The translations under genes were made by a program, and so were the position numbers. The notes beneath the pieces were generated by a model, which saw only the letters and a list, made by a program, of their open reading frames with translations, did no database searches and was not told where the DNA came from. From Methylotuvimicrobium sp018830325 (lineage in GTDB: Bacteria; Pseudomonadota; Gammaproteobacteria; Methylococcales; Methylomonadaceae), in contig NZ_CP173170.1 in assembly GCF_044788715.1 (NCBI RefSeq), positions 992,001 through 1,056,000 on the forward strand: a DNA stretch of 64,000 bases, read 5' to 3'. How positions within the stretch are numbered: position 1 is the stretch's first letter; each line of letters opens with the position of its first letter. Shown one piece after another: positions 1 to 8,631 of the stretch.

Positions 1-355
1 TCTCGCTTGCTTTCGTTCATTCGTTTAAGTTATGAAAAGCAAAAGAATATGCATTGTTTATTCAGCATGATTTATTCGATGCGAATAGATGTGCGCAAGC
101 CTGTCTTCTTGTAAAATCCTTCCTAAACAGGAATTATTATATTTCGCTCATCACGGGTCGAACGATAAAACCCAAAATTCCAATGACTGAACAGTCGTTT
201 AGTAACTGTTCAGCGAATAATTTTTTAGGGCTCCTAATCGCATAAGGCGGACGGAGCGTTTATTTTAGTTGTATAAACTGGCCTAATATATCAATGTTAA
301 CGGCACTCATCAATTTAAAGAATCATGTCATAAAATATACTGGTATCATTATTCG
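1..355. other. Non-coding region upstream of rluC
   Basis: I see no convincing gene here. A 63-codon open frame at 54-245 has no family resemblance and no ribosome site. In pseudomonads and enterics rluC is divergent from rne (RNase E), so this DNA may hold the rne leader on the minus strand. That is inferred from gene order only, because no part of rne lies in the window. Confidence 0.4.
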
Positions 356-1315
356 ATGAAACCAGTACAGCAAGAAACGCATTCAGGCGTTCAATTTATT
401 GAAGTTTTTGAAGAAAACTGCGATCAACGGCTTGATAACTTTTTGATTGCCAAGCTGAAAGGCGTGCCTAAAAGTCGGATTTATCGGATTGTTCGAAAGG
501 GCGAGGTGCGCGTCAATAAGGGCCGTGTGGATGTAAAATATCGCTTAAAGGAGGGCGATGTCGTCAGAATTCCACCGATACGCGTTGCCGAGACCGAAAA
601 TGACGCATTTGTACCGCAATCATTAAGACACAGTCTAGAGCATGACATTTTGTATGAAGACGATGTGCTGTTGGTGCTCAATAAGCCGTCCGGTTTTGCC
701 GTGCATGGCGGTAGCGGACTGGATTCTGCGGTCATCGAAGGGCTTAGGCAATTAAGACCTGCTGCGCCGTTTCTAGAGTTAGTGCACCGCTTGGATAGGG
801 ATACTTCCGGTTGTTTATTGATTGCGAAGAAAAGGAGTGCTTTGCGAAAACTGCATGAACTGTTTCGCGGCGACGATATTCAAAAAACCTATTTGGCCGT
901 GTTAGCGGGTCGTTGGGCGCGAAAAAAGTTGGTGGTTACAGCCCCGTTGCAAAAAAATGTTAACAAAGGCGGCGAGCGTATGGTCGAAGTGAGTCGATCG
1001 GGAAAAGAAGCCGAAACTTTTTTCCGACGCATTAAGCTATTGCCTAATGCGACTTTGGTCGAAGCGTCACCTAAGACCGGACGAACACATCAGATTCGTG
1101 TTCATGCCGCCTGGCTAGGCCATCCCATCATCGGCGACGAGCGTTATGGCGACTTCGACGTTAATAAGGCGTTCAAAAAATTGGGTTTTAAGCGAATGTT
1201 TTTGCACGCTTACCGATTGGAATTCGTCCACCCTGTTACCGGTCAACGATTGCAGATTACCGCGCCCGTGCCGAAGCTAATGGAAGCATTAATTAACAAT
1301 AATGATAATGACTAA
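356..1315 (+). CDS. rluC: 23S rRNA pseudouridine synthase RluC
   Basis: Isomerises uridines to pseudouridine in 23S rRNA; the E. coli enzyme acts at positions 955, 2504 and 2580. The protein is 319 aa, the same length as E. coli RluC. It has an N-terminal S4 RNA-binding domain (about residues 24-80) and then the RluA-type catalytic domain, with the signature HRLDRDTSG at 144-152; Asp147 is the expected catalytic residue. The C-terminal GRTHQIRVH motif is also present. The ATG at 356 has no clear Shine-Dalgarno sequence but places the S4 domain correctly. A HAD phosphatase and an SppA peptidase follow, the same order as in Pseudomonas, which supports RluC over RluA or RluD. Confidence 0.93.
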   Translation: MKPVQQETHSGVQFIEVFEENCDQRLDNFLIAKLKGVPKSRIYRIVRKGEVRVNKGRVDVKYRLKEGDVVRIPPIRVAETENDAFVPQSLRHSLEHDILYEDDVLLVLNKPSGFAVHGGSGLDSAVIEGLRQLRPAAPFLELVHRLDRDTSGCLLIAKKRSALRKLHELFRGDDIQKTYLAVLAGRWARKKLVVTAPLQKNVNKGGERMVEVSRSGKEAETFFRRIKLLPNATLVEASPKTGRTHQIRVHAAWLGHPIIGDERYGDFDVNKAFKKLGFKRMFLHAYRLEFVHPVTGQRLQITAPVPKLMEALINNNDND

Positions 1316-1356
1316 GGAATATGCATAAAACAACTTCTCGAAACAGTAAGCTTTGT

Positions 1357-1466
1357 GGAGGTTCGGTGACTCGCTTAACAGGACGCCGTGAATACATCCC
1401 TGTAGGCTTGACGGCAGCTGTCCCTGCTGCCGACACCTGTCAATCGAGCCACCGACCCCCCCTTCC
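1357..1466. repeat. Palindromic repeat between rluC and the HAD gene
   Basis: The outer arms are imperfect inverted copies: a GGTTCGGTGACTCGCTTAAC-type left arm and a right arm that reads GGTCGGTGGCTCGATTGACA on the opposite strand. A central hairpin CGGCAGC/GCTGCCG lies near 1412-1432. A degenerate relative of the left arm is found at about 55095-55135. The middle part shares the 'ggacgccgtgaatac' stretch with the TATACC repeat family, so the two families may be related or recombined. No coding potential. Confidence 0.55.
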
Positions 1467-1487
1467 AACATTTGAAGAAGTTGTTTG

Positions 1488-2141
1488 ATGTTCGTTCCTA
1501 AACGCTTTGATTTGATTATTTTTGATTGGGATGGAACACTGGTCAATACGATCGATTGGATCGTGCATTGTTTGCAGGATGCCGCTGTTCGTTGCCGTTT
1601 TGAGGTGCCTGAGGATCAAGCGGCAAAGGATGTGATCGGATTGAGCATCGATAATGCTGTTCGCCAGCTGTTCCCGGAAGCCGATAAGGACGCCAGGAAT
1701 ACGTTTATCGAGCATTACGGCAGGGCGTTTTTTGCCAAGCAGCTGAGCCGAGCCGATTTGTTTAAGGGCGTGTTCGATATGCTAAATGTCCTGAGAACCA
1801 ATGGTTATCGATTGGCGGTGGCTACTGGAAAGGGTCGGAAAGGCTTGCAGAAGGCTCTCATGCAAACCGGTACCGAGCATTTGTTCGACATCACTCGTTG
1901 CGCCGACGAAACCGCGTCCAAGCCGGCTCCTGTCATGTTGCAAGAAATCATCGATTGCCTCGAAATTCCGGCCGAACGAGCCTTGATGGTCGGCGATTCG
2001 ATTCATGATTTGCAAATGGCTCGTAATGCGGGAATTGTTTCGGCGGCCGTTGCTTGCGGTGCGCATAGTCCGGAACTGTTACGGCAATACGGCCCTCTAT
2101 TTAATTTGGCACAAACATCACAATTACTGAAATTTATTTGA
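1488..2141 (+). CDS. HAD-superfamily phosphatase (Gph-like)
   Basis: A 217-aa haloacid dehalogenase-type hydrolase, probably a small-molecule phosphatase in the phosphoglycolate phosphatase-like group. Motif I is FDWDGTLV with Asp13 as nucleophile and Asp15 as acid/base. Motif II threonine lies in VATGKGRKG, motif III lysine in ASKPAP, and motif IV is GDSIHD. I chose ATG 1488 instead of the TTG at 1485, because GAAGAAG lies 8-14 bases upstream of the ATG. The gene sits between rluC and an sppA-like gene, as PA2974 does in Pseudomonas aeruginosa. The substrate cannot be told from sequence. Confidence 0.88.
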   Translation: MFVPKRFDLIIFDWDGTLVNTIDWIVHCLQDAAVRCRFEVPEDQAAKDVIGLSIDNAVRQLFPEADKDARNTFIEHYGRAFFAKQLSRADLFKGVFDMLNVLRTNGYRLAVATGKGRKGLQKALMQTGTEHLFDITRCADETASKPAPVMLQEIIDCLEIPAERALMVGDSIHDLQMARNAGIVSAAVACGAHSPELLRQYGPLFNLAQTSQLLKFI

Positions 2142-2150
2142 GGTTAACAA

Positions 2151-3134
2151 GTGGAAAGCAATAATGACAGCCAGGCCGTTTCTAAATCGGAACGGAAAGA
2201 CGGTTGGGAGCGGGAAACGATAGAAAAATTAGCTTTTGCGGCGATAACGGAACAAAGAAGAGCAAGGCGCTGGGGCATTTTTTTCAAAATGCTGACTTTT
2301 TTGTATTTGGTCGCCATTTTTGCGGCAATTATGTTTCCAAAGTGGAAGGACGACATCGGGATGGGGTTGGACATTAAGGGGCATACCGCGGTGATCGATG
2401 TGGTCGGCATGATTGCCGAGGATAAGGATGCCAATGCGGGCCGCATTATCAAGGGGCTGCGTCAAGCCGCGAAAGACAATAGTACGCGCGGCATCATTCT
2501 GAATGTCAATTCACCGGGTGGGAGCCCTGTGCAATCGGACTATATCTTTCATGAAATCAGGGAATTGAAGAAAGAATATCCCGACTTGCCGATTATATCG
2601 GTCGTGGGGGATATCTGTGCGTCCGGCGGCTATTACGTCGCTTCGGCAGCCGATAAAATTTATGTGAATCAAGCCAGCCTGATCGGTTCGATCGGCGTGT
2701 TGATGAATGGTTTCGGCTTTGTCGATACGCTCGATAAGCTGGGGGTAGAACGACGTCTACTAACGTCCGGGGAACATAAAGGTATGCTCGATCCTTTTTT
2801 ACCGGTAGATGAAGAAGAAATTCAGCATATGCAGAAATTGCTCGGCCAAGTGCACCAGCAATTTATCGATGCGGTAAAAGAAGGACGAGGAACACGTTTA
2901 AAGGAGACTGACTTGATATTTTCCGGTATGGTTTGGACCGGGAAAGAGGGGGTTGAATTGGGCTTGGCCGACGATTTCGGTAGTGCTAATTATGTTGCCA
3001 AGCATGTTATCGGCGCCGAAAAATTGGTTAATTTTACGCCGCCCGAGCGCTTACTCGATAAGTTGGCGGGTAGAATCGGTGCGTCGTTCGGTAAGTCGCT
3101 AGGCGTCTTTAGCGAAAAAATGCTGATTCAATAA
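2151..3134 (+). CDS. sppA: S49-family signal peptide peptidase (SppA-like)
   Basis: A 327-aa membrane-anchored serine protease expected to degrade cleaved signal peptides at the periplasmic face of the inner membrane. One transmembrane helix spans about 42-63, followed by a single S49 domain, i.e. the short 36-kDa form and not the 67-kDa duplicated E. coli SppA. NSPGGSP lies at 120-126. Ser158 in CASGGYY is the expected nucleophile and Lys210 in GEHKGM the general base; their spacing of 52 residues equals Ser147-Lys199 of Bacillus subtilis SppA. The start is GTG, 9 bases after the HAD stop, with GAGG upstream, so the two are probably cotranscribed. Confidence 0.88.
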   Translation: MESNNDSQAVSKSERKDGWERETIEKLAFAAITEQRRARRWGIFFKMLTFLYLVAIFAAIMFPKWKDDIGMGLDIKGHTAVIDVVGMIAEDKDANAGRIIKGLRQAAKDNSTRGIILNVNSPGGSPVQSDYIFHEIRELKKEYPDLPIISVVGDICASGGYYVASAADKIYVNQASLIGSIGVLMNGFGFVDTLDKLGVERRLLTSGEHKGMLDPFLPVDEEEIQHMQKLLGQVHQQFIDAVKEGRGTRLKETDLIFSGMVWTGKEGVELGLADDFGSANYVAKHVIGAEKLVNFTPPERLLDKLAGRIGASFGKSLGVFSEKMLIQ

Positions 3135-3147
3135 CCTTTTATTCAGT

Positions 3148-3167
3148 AAGGGTTCAGATGAACCCTT
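3148..3167 (+). terminator. Hairpin after the sppA-like gene
   Basis: A perfect palindrome AAGGGTTCA-ga-TGAACCCTT lies 14 bases after the sppA stop. Only three T residues follow, so it is a weak intrinsic terminator candidate or simply an RNA-stabilising hairpin. Confidence 0.4.
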
Positions 3168-3242
3168 TAAGCTCGGTCTACTTCATTGCCTTGGTCGCTT
3201 TTAAGGCAAATGCGAATATTAATTTAAGGTGCTGGATTAGCA

Positions 3243-3509
3243 ATGACAAATTTAATCAAAGTGGTATTGATGGCCGCATTATTACCTGTCTCGGTTTCAT
3301 TCGGGGGCGAACTTATGGTCGCGATGGTAAGTTTGGATGAAGCGACCAAGCAAGTTCGTCAGGATAGCAGAGTCAAAGTGCTGGGGGCTAAAACCGAATC
3401 GATTGAAGACCGAAAGGTTCATGTCATCAAAATCCTGACACCCGACGGCAGAATACAATATCAGCGTATCGATGCCGAAACAGGGCGATTATTAGGTAGG
3501 GATAGGTAA
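3243..3509 (+). CDS. Secreted PepSY-domain protein
   Basis: An 88-aa protein with a signal peptide (residues 1 to about 21, hydrophobic stretch VVLMAALLPVSVSF) and one PepSY-like unit: SLDEATKQVRQDSRVKVLGA, a central strand VHVIKILTPDGRIQ, and the closing DAETGRLL. PepSY proteins of this size are often encoded next to OmpR-type two-component genes and may modulate the sensor or a periplasmic protease. The response regulator starts 13 bases downstream, consistent with a shared transcript. Family assignment is good; the role is inferred from context. Confidence 0.75.
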   Translation: MTNLIKVVLMAALLPVSVSFGGELMVAMVSLDEATKQVRQDSRVKVLGAKTESIEDRKVHVIKILTPDGRIQYQRIDAETGRLLGRDR

Positions 3510-3522
3510 AAGGGAGTGACTG

Positions 3523-4194
3523 ATGCGTATTTTAGTCGTTGAAGACGAATTAATTCTGTGCGAACAAATCAAAAAATTTTTGACCGATAAGGGCTTTGCC
3601 GTCGATACGGCTAATAAAGGCAGTGACGGTTATTATTTGGGTAAGGAATACCCGATCGATGCGGCCATCGTTGATATAGGTCTTCCCGATTTTTCAGGTA
3701 TCGAATTGATTAAACGTTTGCGTAAAGATGAGGTGGTTATCCCAATATTGATCTTGACCGCAAGAAGCCGCTGGCAGGAAAAGGTGGAAGGCCTTGAAGC
3801 CGGCGCCGATGATTATTTAGTCAAACCTTTTCATTACGAAGAATTGTTAGCTCGTCTCAATGCCTTGATTAGGCGCTCCGGAGGCAAGGCCCATCCTGTT
3901 TTAAAGCACGCGAACATCGAGTTGGATACTGCCGCACAAGAGGTCAGGGTATCCGGCGAGAGGCTCGAATTGACCGCGTTTGAATACAAAGTGCTTGAGT
4001 ACCTGATGTTTCGTAAAGGCGAAGTCATATCAAAGTCGGTATTGACTGAACATATTTATGAAGAGGATTTCGATCGGGATAGTAATGTGATCGAAGTCTT
4101 TATTGGTCGTTTAAGAAAAAAGCTTGATCCCGACGGGACAAGTAAGCCGATCGAAACATTGCGCGGGCGCGGTTATCGTATCCCACAAGAGTAG
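3523..4194 (+). CDS. OmpR/PhoP-family response regulator, orphan
   Basis: A 223-aa DNA-binding response regulator. The receiver domain (1 to about 115) has the acidic pair at Glu7-Asp8, phospho-acceptor Asp51 in IVDIGLPD, and the conserved lysine in LVKPF. A winged-helix trans_reg_C domain (about 125-220) ends with the typical IETLRGRGYRI. GGGAG lies upstream of the ATG. The sequence is closest in style to PhoP/QseB regulators. No histidine kinase adjoins it: radA follows directly and a PepSY protein precedes it, so its sensor is elsewhere or was lost. Confidence 0.9.
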   Translation: MRILVVEDELILCEQIKKFLTDKGFAVDTANKGSDGYYLGKEYPIDAAIVDIGLPDFSGIELIKRLRKDEVVIPILILTARSRWQEKVEGLEAGADDYLVKPFHYEELLARLNALIRRSGGKAHPVLKHANIELDTAAQEVRVSGERLELTAFEYKVLEYLMFRKGEVISKSVLTEHIYEEDFDRDSNVIEVFIGRLRKKLDPDGTSKPIETLRGRGYRIPQE

Positions 4195-4233
4195 GGCTAA
4201 GCAGGCTGTTGCTTGCATAATTTTTCATCCGAT

Positions 4234-5616
4234 ATGAGTAAAAAAACGAAAACAGCCTTCGTATGCGAGGAGTGCGGCGCCGATTATCCTCGCTGGAACG
4301 GGCAATGCACGGCCTGTGGAGCCTGGAATTCCATTAAAGAAGTGCGGCTGGGTGCAGGCAAATCCGAGCGGAATAAAAGAACGGATGGCTATTCCGGGAT
4401 TAGGTCGTCCGTGCAAGCATTGTCCGATGTTGATTTGGCTCAGGCGGAGCGACTGTCGACCGGGATTTCCGAGTTCGATCGAGTTTTGGGAGGCGGTGTT
4501 GTCAGAGGCAGCGTAACGCTGATCGGCGGCGCGCCGGGAGCCGGAAAGAGTACCATATTGCTCCAGGCAATTGCCGATATGGCCCGACGCGGGATTGATG
4601 TTCTCTATGTTTCAGGCGAAGAGTCTTTGCAGCAAATCGCCGAGCGGGCCCACCGACTGAATGTGTCAGGCGAGCGGATCAACATGCTCGCGGAAACTTC
4701 GGTGCAGAACGTGTGCGATGTGCTGGACGAAATCAATCCGCAGGTTTTAGTGGTCGATTCGATACAGGTCATGTATACCCAAGAGACCGACTCGGCACCG
4801 GGTTCGGTCTCTCAAGTTAGGGAGTCGGCAAGTTACCTGACTCAATATGCCAAGCGGCATAATGTTTCGGTGTTTTTGGTCGGGCATGTCACGAAGGATC
4901 AGTCGTTAGCGGGGCCGATGACGCTCAGTCATATTGTCGATACCCAAGTGGTCTTGTCGTCGACTAACGATGCTCGATTTAGAGTGCTTAGAGCCGATAA
5001 GAATCGTTTCGGTAGTGTTGGCGAATTGGGTTTTTTTGCGATGGACAGTACCGGTCTCAAAGAGGTTAAAAACCCTTCCGCGATGTTTCTAAACCGGGCC
5101 GAAAAGCCGTCCTCGGGCAGTGTTGTGACTGTGTTGTGGGAGGGGACTCGGCCACTGTTAGTTGAAATTCAAGCATTGGTCACCGAGTGTCAATACGGAA
5201 ATCCACGACGCTTGGCAGTAGGCTTCGATCAGAACCGTTTGGCGATGTTGCTGGCGATATTATCGAGACACGGCGGTATATTTACCGCCAATGATGAAAT
5301 TTATGCGAATGTGGTCGGCGGCATCAAGGTTACCGAAACCAGTTCCGATTTGGCGATTGTGGTCGGGATCGTATCCAGCTTGAAAGATAGAATCATTCCG
5401 CATGATACATTTTTTTTCGGAGAGCTGGGTTTGAATGGCGAAATTAGACCGGTTGCGAACGGTTTGGCGCGAATCAACGATGCGGCCAAGCACGGCTTTA
5501 AGAAGGCGGTGGTTCCGAAGAGTAATGCCCCTAAAAAAGCTATCGAAGGTTTAAGGATTTACCCGGTTGCTAATTTGGCCGAGGCATTGGATGTATTAGG
5601 TGAGGTTGAATGCTAA
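4234..5616 (+). CDS. radA: DNA repair protein RadA
   Basis: A RecA-like ATPase that promotes branch migration of recombination intermediates. The length of 460 aa matches E. coli RadA. An N-terminal zinc finger has Cys11, Cys14, Cys25 and Cys28. Walker A is GGAPGAGKST at 98-107; most family members have GGDPGIGKST, so this is a small variation. The RadA-specific KNRFG motif is present in RADKNRFGSVGELG, followed by a Lon-like C-terminal domain. I chose ATG 4234 (MSKKTKTAFVCEEC) over an upstream TTG at 4213, because the shorter form fits the family N-terminus. Confidence 0.95.
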   Translation: MSKKTKTAFVCEECGADYPRWNGQCTACGAWNSIKEVRLGAGKSERNKRTDGYSGIRSSVQALSDVDLAQAERLSTGISEFDRVLGGGVVRGSVTLIGGAPGAGKSTILLQAIADMARRGIDVLYVSGEESLQQIAERAHRLNVSGERINMLAETSVQNVCDVLDEINPQVLVVDSIQVMYTQETDSAPGSVSQVRESASYLTQYAKRHNVSVFLVGHVTKDQSLAGPMTLSHIVDTQVVLSSTNDARFRVLRADKNRFGSVGELGFFAMDSTGLKEVKNPSAMFLNRAEKPSSGSVVTVLWEGTRPLLVEIQALVTECQYGNPRRLAVGFDQNRLAMLLAILSRHGGIFTANDEIYANVVGGIKVTETSSDLAIVVGIVSSLKDRIIPHDTFFFGELGLNGEIRPVANGLARINDAAKHGFKKAVVPKSNAPKKAIEGLRIYPVANLAEALDVLGEVEC

Positions 5617-5763
5617 TACTCCCTTTTGATCCAAAAACCGTCGAAGAATAAAAGGTATGGGATGTGACTATCGAGGGCCGCCGTTCACCCAGGCGCCGAA
5701 TTTTGATCTACGACGAGTATAAAGGGAGTAACTTGTTCTGCGCGCTTATAGCCTGGAGGCTAC
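5617..5763. repeat. Fragment of the TATACC repeat family between radA and the PilZ gene
   Basis: Bases 5681-5721 match one end of the dispersed TATACC repeat (GGCGCCGAATTTTGATCTAC, then CGACGAGTATA). TACTCCCTTT near 5617 and AAAGGGAGTA near 5721 form flanking inverted copies. The rest is unrecognisable. The small open frame crossing it is not a gene. Confidence 0.6.
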
Positions 5764-6141
5764 TCAAGGCTCGAGCTCGCTCAGCGCAAGTAAGTCTCGT
5801 TCCAATAATTCACTATCGCCAAGGTTCAATTCAACGAGGCGTCTCAGGTGTGTGATGCTATCGATGTCGATGTGTTCGCATTTAAATCCGGCAGTGTCAT
5901 CGACGATATGCGATATGCTTAGCGCCATTGCAATGGTGTAGTCCTCGGAAAGGCTGAATGTGAGCATATAAATCTTATCCAAGTCGCCTTGCCACGGGCC
6001 ATCGAATCGAAGCAGGCAACCCTTCAATGAAAGGTCGACCAGTCTGCACGGCTGTTTTATTTCGTCGCAGCTCAATTGTGCAGGGGTGTCGTAAAAAATA
6101 CGATGATAACGGCGTTTGTCGGTGGGTGAGGTGGTCTTCAT
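5764..6141 (-). CDS. PilZ-domain protein
   Basis: A 125-aa single-domain PilZ protein, a likely cyclic di-GMP receptor. The binding motif RxxxR is seen as RRYHR at 10-14, and the second motif D/NxSxxG as DLSLKG at about 36-41. The rest forms the expected beta-barrel, ending in a short helix. Its ATG overlaps the stop of the FHA gene by four bases (ATGA), so translation is coupled. Partner proteins cannot be told from the sequence, but the flagellar and pilus genes nearby make a motility or surface role plausible. Confidence 0.85.
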   Translation of the reverse strand: MKTTSPTDKRRYHRIFYDTPAQLSCDEIKQPCRLVDLSLKGCLLRFDGPWQGDLDKIYMLTFSLSEDYTIAMALSISHIVDDTAGFKCEHIDIDSITHLRRLVELNLGDSELLERDLLALSELEP

Positions 6142-6773
6142 TTATTTGGATTTTGAAAAAACTGTAGGGTGGTATTATCGATGACAATCAGGTCGTTGTT
6201 ATTCAGTTTTACGGTTTTATCGCCCAAGGGCTGATTATTGATCGTCATGCTCGAATTGTTTTCCAGCGACGAAATGAAGTAACCTTCTTTTCGTCGGGCG
6301 ATAACGGCAATTCCTCCGCCGTTTCGTCCTAACCGAGTCATGGCTTTTTTCATGGGGAGAATTCTTCCGATATGCTGTCCGTCCATGACCTGAAGGTTAG
6401 CTTCGGGCAGGTTCAGGTTTTGCCCGATTTCTTGATTCAGCTGGCTAACCTCGGGGCTTTCGTGCTTGGGTATTTCAGCCACCGACTCTGTGGTATTGAA
6501 TATCAGGGAATATTTTCCAAGGGTAATGCGGTCGTTATTATTAAGAAGGGATTCTTTAAGCTTTTCGCCATTGACGATCAATGGAAAATCATCGTTGAGT
6601 TGTTTGATTAGGCAACCGTTTTGCTTAATGATCGCGGCAGCATGTGCTGGAGCTACCGCCAAGCTGTTGAGTGTCAGATCATTGCTTTCGTCGCGACCGA
6701 TATGCATAACGCCCGATTCAAACAATACCGAATCGATCGCTTTATCTTTGAAAAAAACGGTGAATTTTGCCAT
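6138..6773 (-). CDS. Double FHA-domain protein
   Basis: A 211-aa cytoplasmic protein with two forkhead-associated domains, which bind phosphothreonine peptides. The first (about 18-92) has HIGRDESNDLTL and a LNNNDRITLGKYSL strand; the second (about 130-207) has TRLGRNGGGIAVIARRKEGY and LNNNDLIVIDNTTLQFF. The usual core GR..S..H is degenerate, especially in domain 2, where no clear phosphopeptide-binding Ser/His is visible. It lies between the CNNM gene and the PilZ gene in one minus-strand run. The pairing FHA-PilZ suggests a link between Ser/Thr phosphorylation and cyclic di-GMP, but that is inference. Confidence 0.85.
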   Translation of the reverse strand: MAKFTVFFKDKAIDSVLFESGVMHIGRDESNDLTLNSLAVAPAHAAAIIKQNGCLIKQLNDDFPLIVNGEKLKESLLNNNDRITLGKYSLIFNTTESVAEIPKHESPEVSQLNQEIGQNLNLPEANLQVMDGQHIGRILPMKKAMTRLGRNGGGIAVIARRKEGYFISSLENNSSMTINNQPLGDKTVKLNNNDLIVIDNTTLQFFQNPNK

Positions 6774-6844
6774 GGTATCCGCGAGTACTTAACTATCAGA
6801 CATAAAGTATAGACCGTATTAATTCTGTTGCCCAAAAAATAGTG

Positions 6845-8101
6845 TTAATGATGACCTGTCTTGAACGGAAGAAATTTGACTTGTGTGACTGAGTTTTTGT
6901 TACGTTTGATGATCTCCACCGGATAGCCGTGCAATTTTAAGCTGGTTCCCGGTTCCGGGATGGTTTCCATGAACTCGATAATCAATCCGTTGATTGTTTT
7001 AGGGCCTTCGGTAGGGAGCTCCCAATTGGCGATGCGGTTTAATTCCCGTACGGTCAAGCTGGCATCGACCAGGTAACTGCCGTCGGATTGCTTGAAGACA
7101 CCCAAGTCCTCGTTGACCAATTCGCCCACGATTTCTTGCAATAAATCTTCTAGTGTAACTAGCCCTAAAACATCGCCGTACTCATCTACAACCAGTCCGA
7201 TACGGATCCTTTCGTTCTTGAAATATTGCATTTGCGTGTGTAAAGGCGTGTTTTCAGGAATGAAATAAGGCTTGATAAGGTTTTTGGTAATATGTTGCTT
7301 GTCGAATTCAGGCTGCTGTGTGAACGACAGCGCCGTTCGTAAATGCAAAAAGCCGAGTACTCTATTGATGCTTTTTTTATAGACGGGTAAACGAGTATGT
7401 TTGCTATTTTGAAGGACCTCGATAATCGTTTCTATAGGGTCTTCTAAGTCGATGCCGATGATTTCATTGCGCGGCGTCATAACATCTTCGATCGTAGCGG
7501 ACTCCAAGTTCAAAATACTCAGCATCATGTTGTGATAACGGGTGGGCATTAAGCTATCGGCCTCCGACACGATGCTTCTAAGTTCTTCTTTATTAATGGT
7601 TTCTTGTCTGTTTATTGAGACATGAATGCCGAATATTCTAAGTAATAGGTTGCAGATGAGATTGACGACCCAAACGATCGGATAAAATATTTTTAATAAC
7701 GGTACATAAATCCATGCGGATAGAAAAGCCAACGATTCAGGTCTGATCGCGGCTAAAGTCTTTGGCGTCACTTCGGAAAAGATTAAAATGGCCAAGGTCA
7801 GCGCGCCGGCGCCGATGGCAATGGCCGATTCACCGCCCAAGCGAATGGAAATGACGGTAACAATAGAAGAAGCTAGGACGTTAACGAAATTGTTACCCAA
7901 TAATATTAGTCCGATCAGGCGATCGGGACGCTTGAGAAGTTTGTGAGCTTTAGTTGCCCCGCGATGGCGTTTTTTTACCAAATGTTTCAGCCGATAACGG
8001 TTGAGAGTCATTAGGGCTGTTTCCGATCCGGAAAAAAACGCAGAGAGTAAAAGAAGAATTGCCAGTGTGCCGAAAAGTATACTAAGGGGAATATCGTTCA
8101 A
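6845..8101 (-). CDS. CNNM / CorC-HlyC family membrane protein with CBS pair
   Basis: A 418-aa inner-membrane protein of the YfjD/CorB type. It has a DUF21/CNNM transmembrane domain (1 to about 170, beginning with a helix and then FFSGSETAL), a CBS-domain pair (about 195-320, with the linker VMTPRNEIIGI), and a C-terminal CorC_HlyC domain (about 335-412). CNNM proteins are linked to magnesium and cobalt export. The best start is TTG at 8101, because the next ATG would cut into the first membrane helix; that TTG overlaps the TGA of a small upstream frame. The Shine-Dalgarno signal is poor. It is the first large gene of the CNNM-FHA-PilZ run. Confidence 0.88.
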   Translation of the reverse strand: MNDIPLSILFGTLAILLLLSAFFSGSETALMTLNRYRLKHLVKKRHRGATKAHKLLKRPDRLIGLILLGNNFVNVLASSIVTVISIRLGGESAIAIGAGALTLAILIFSEVTPKTLAAIRPESLAFLSAWIYVPLLKIFYPIVWVVNLICNLLLRIFGIHVSINRQETINKEELRSIVSEADSLMPTRYHNMMLSILNLESATIEDVMTPRNEIIGIDLEDPIETIIEVLQNSKHTRLPVYKKSINRVLGFLHLRTALSFTQQPEFDKQHITKNLIKPYFIPENTPLHTQMQYFKNERIRIGLVVDEYGDVLGLVTLEDLLQEIVGELVNEDLGVFKQSDGSYLVDASLTVRELNRIANWELPTEGPKTINGLIIEFMETIPEPGTSLKLHGYPVEIIKRNKNSVTQVKFLPFKTGHH

Positions 8102-8301
8102 GGGGGTACTCTAATTTTAAAAAACTGCTTTAGTTTCTCTAATAAGGAAATTTTGTCAAGTCTGAAACCGATGTTTTTGTTTTTTGCGCCCATGGGTTTG
8201 AAATCTTGACGATACAGCTTAGTTCGAACTGAAAAATCGTGTAATTTAGTAATGGTGGGCTTATGTTTGTCGAGGTGTTCATTGGGTGGGCTTAAACGCA
8301 T
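8098..8301 (-). CDS. Possible small basic protein upstream of the CNNM gene
   Basis: A 67-codon frame whose TGA overlaps the TTG start of the CNNM gene. The product is strongly basic with no recognisable domain, signal or membrane helix. It lacks a clear ribosome-binding site and starts next to a dispersed repeat. The stop/start overlap would allow coupled translation, which is the only argument for its being real. Confidence 0.25.
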   Translation of the reverse strand: MRLSPPNEHLDKHKPTITKLHDFSVRTKLYRQDFKPMGAKNKNIGFRLDKISLLEKLKQFFKIRVPP

Positions 8302-8311
8302 AATTGCTAAC

Positions 8312-8394
8312 TATACCATCGAAGATCAAAATTCGGCACCGGGGTGCTCGATCCCTCCTTAGACACTGCCGAAATATGAAGTGCGAAAGGTATA
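8312..8394. repeat. TATACC repeat, short copy 1
   Basis: An 83-bp copy of the dispersed element: the left end TATACC then ATCGAAGATCAAAATTCGGC, the right end GCCGAAATATGAAGTGCGAA then AGGTATA. The two ends are imperfect inverted repeats of about 27 bp. The central part present in other copies is missing here. Confidence 0.8.
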
Positions 8395-8631
8395 AACAAA
8401 AAATGTATAGGATTTTTTTACAATGGCTTGGTTTTAGATGGTGCAATTCATATCGTTTGCCATGAATTGTTAAGGATTTTTTATCAAAATAGGCTAATCT
8501 TCTTACCGCATGAAGATGATTTTTTTGGCATCATGCGAAAAAACCTTCATTCTACGTATTTTCTAGTCCAAATTTTAGAGCGCGGGATACTCGCGCAAAG
8601 ATAGACGGATATTTCAGGTAAAAAAAGAATT
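8395..8631 (+). promoter_or_regulatory. Upstream region of flrA with two inverted repeats
   Basis: No gene. AATTCAT/ATGAATT arms lie at 8445-8451 and 8462-8468, and CGCATGA/TCATGCG arms at 8507-8513 and 8531-8537; either could be an operator. A weak sigma-70-like pair (TTGTTA, 17-base spacer, TAGGCT) lies at about 8468-8496. No sigma-54 element is visible, which fits a class I master regulator. Confidence 0.35.

Noticed and set aside
54..245. 63-codon frame at the start of the window
   Set aside because: No family resemblance, poor start context, and expected location of the rne leader.
4213..4233. TTG start that would lengthen RadA by seven residues
   Set aside because: The extension has no family match and ATG 4234 gives the normal 460 aa.
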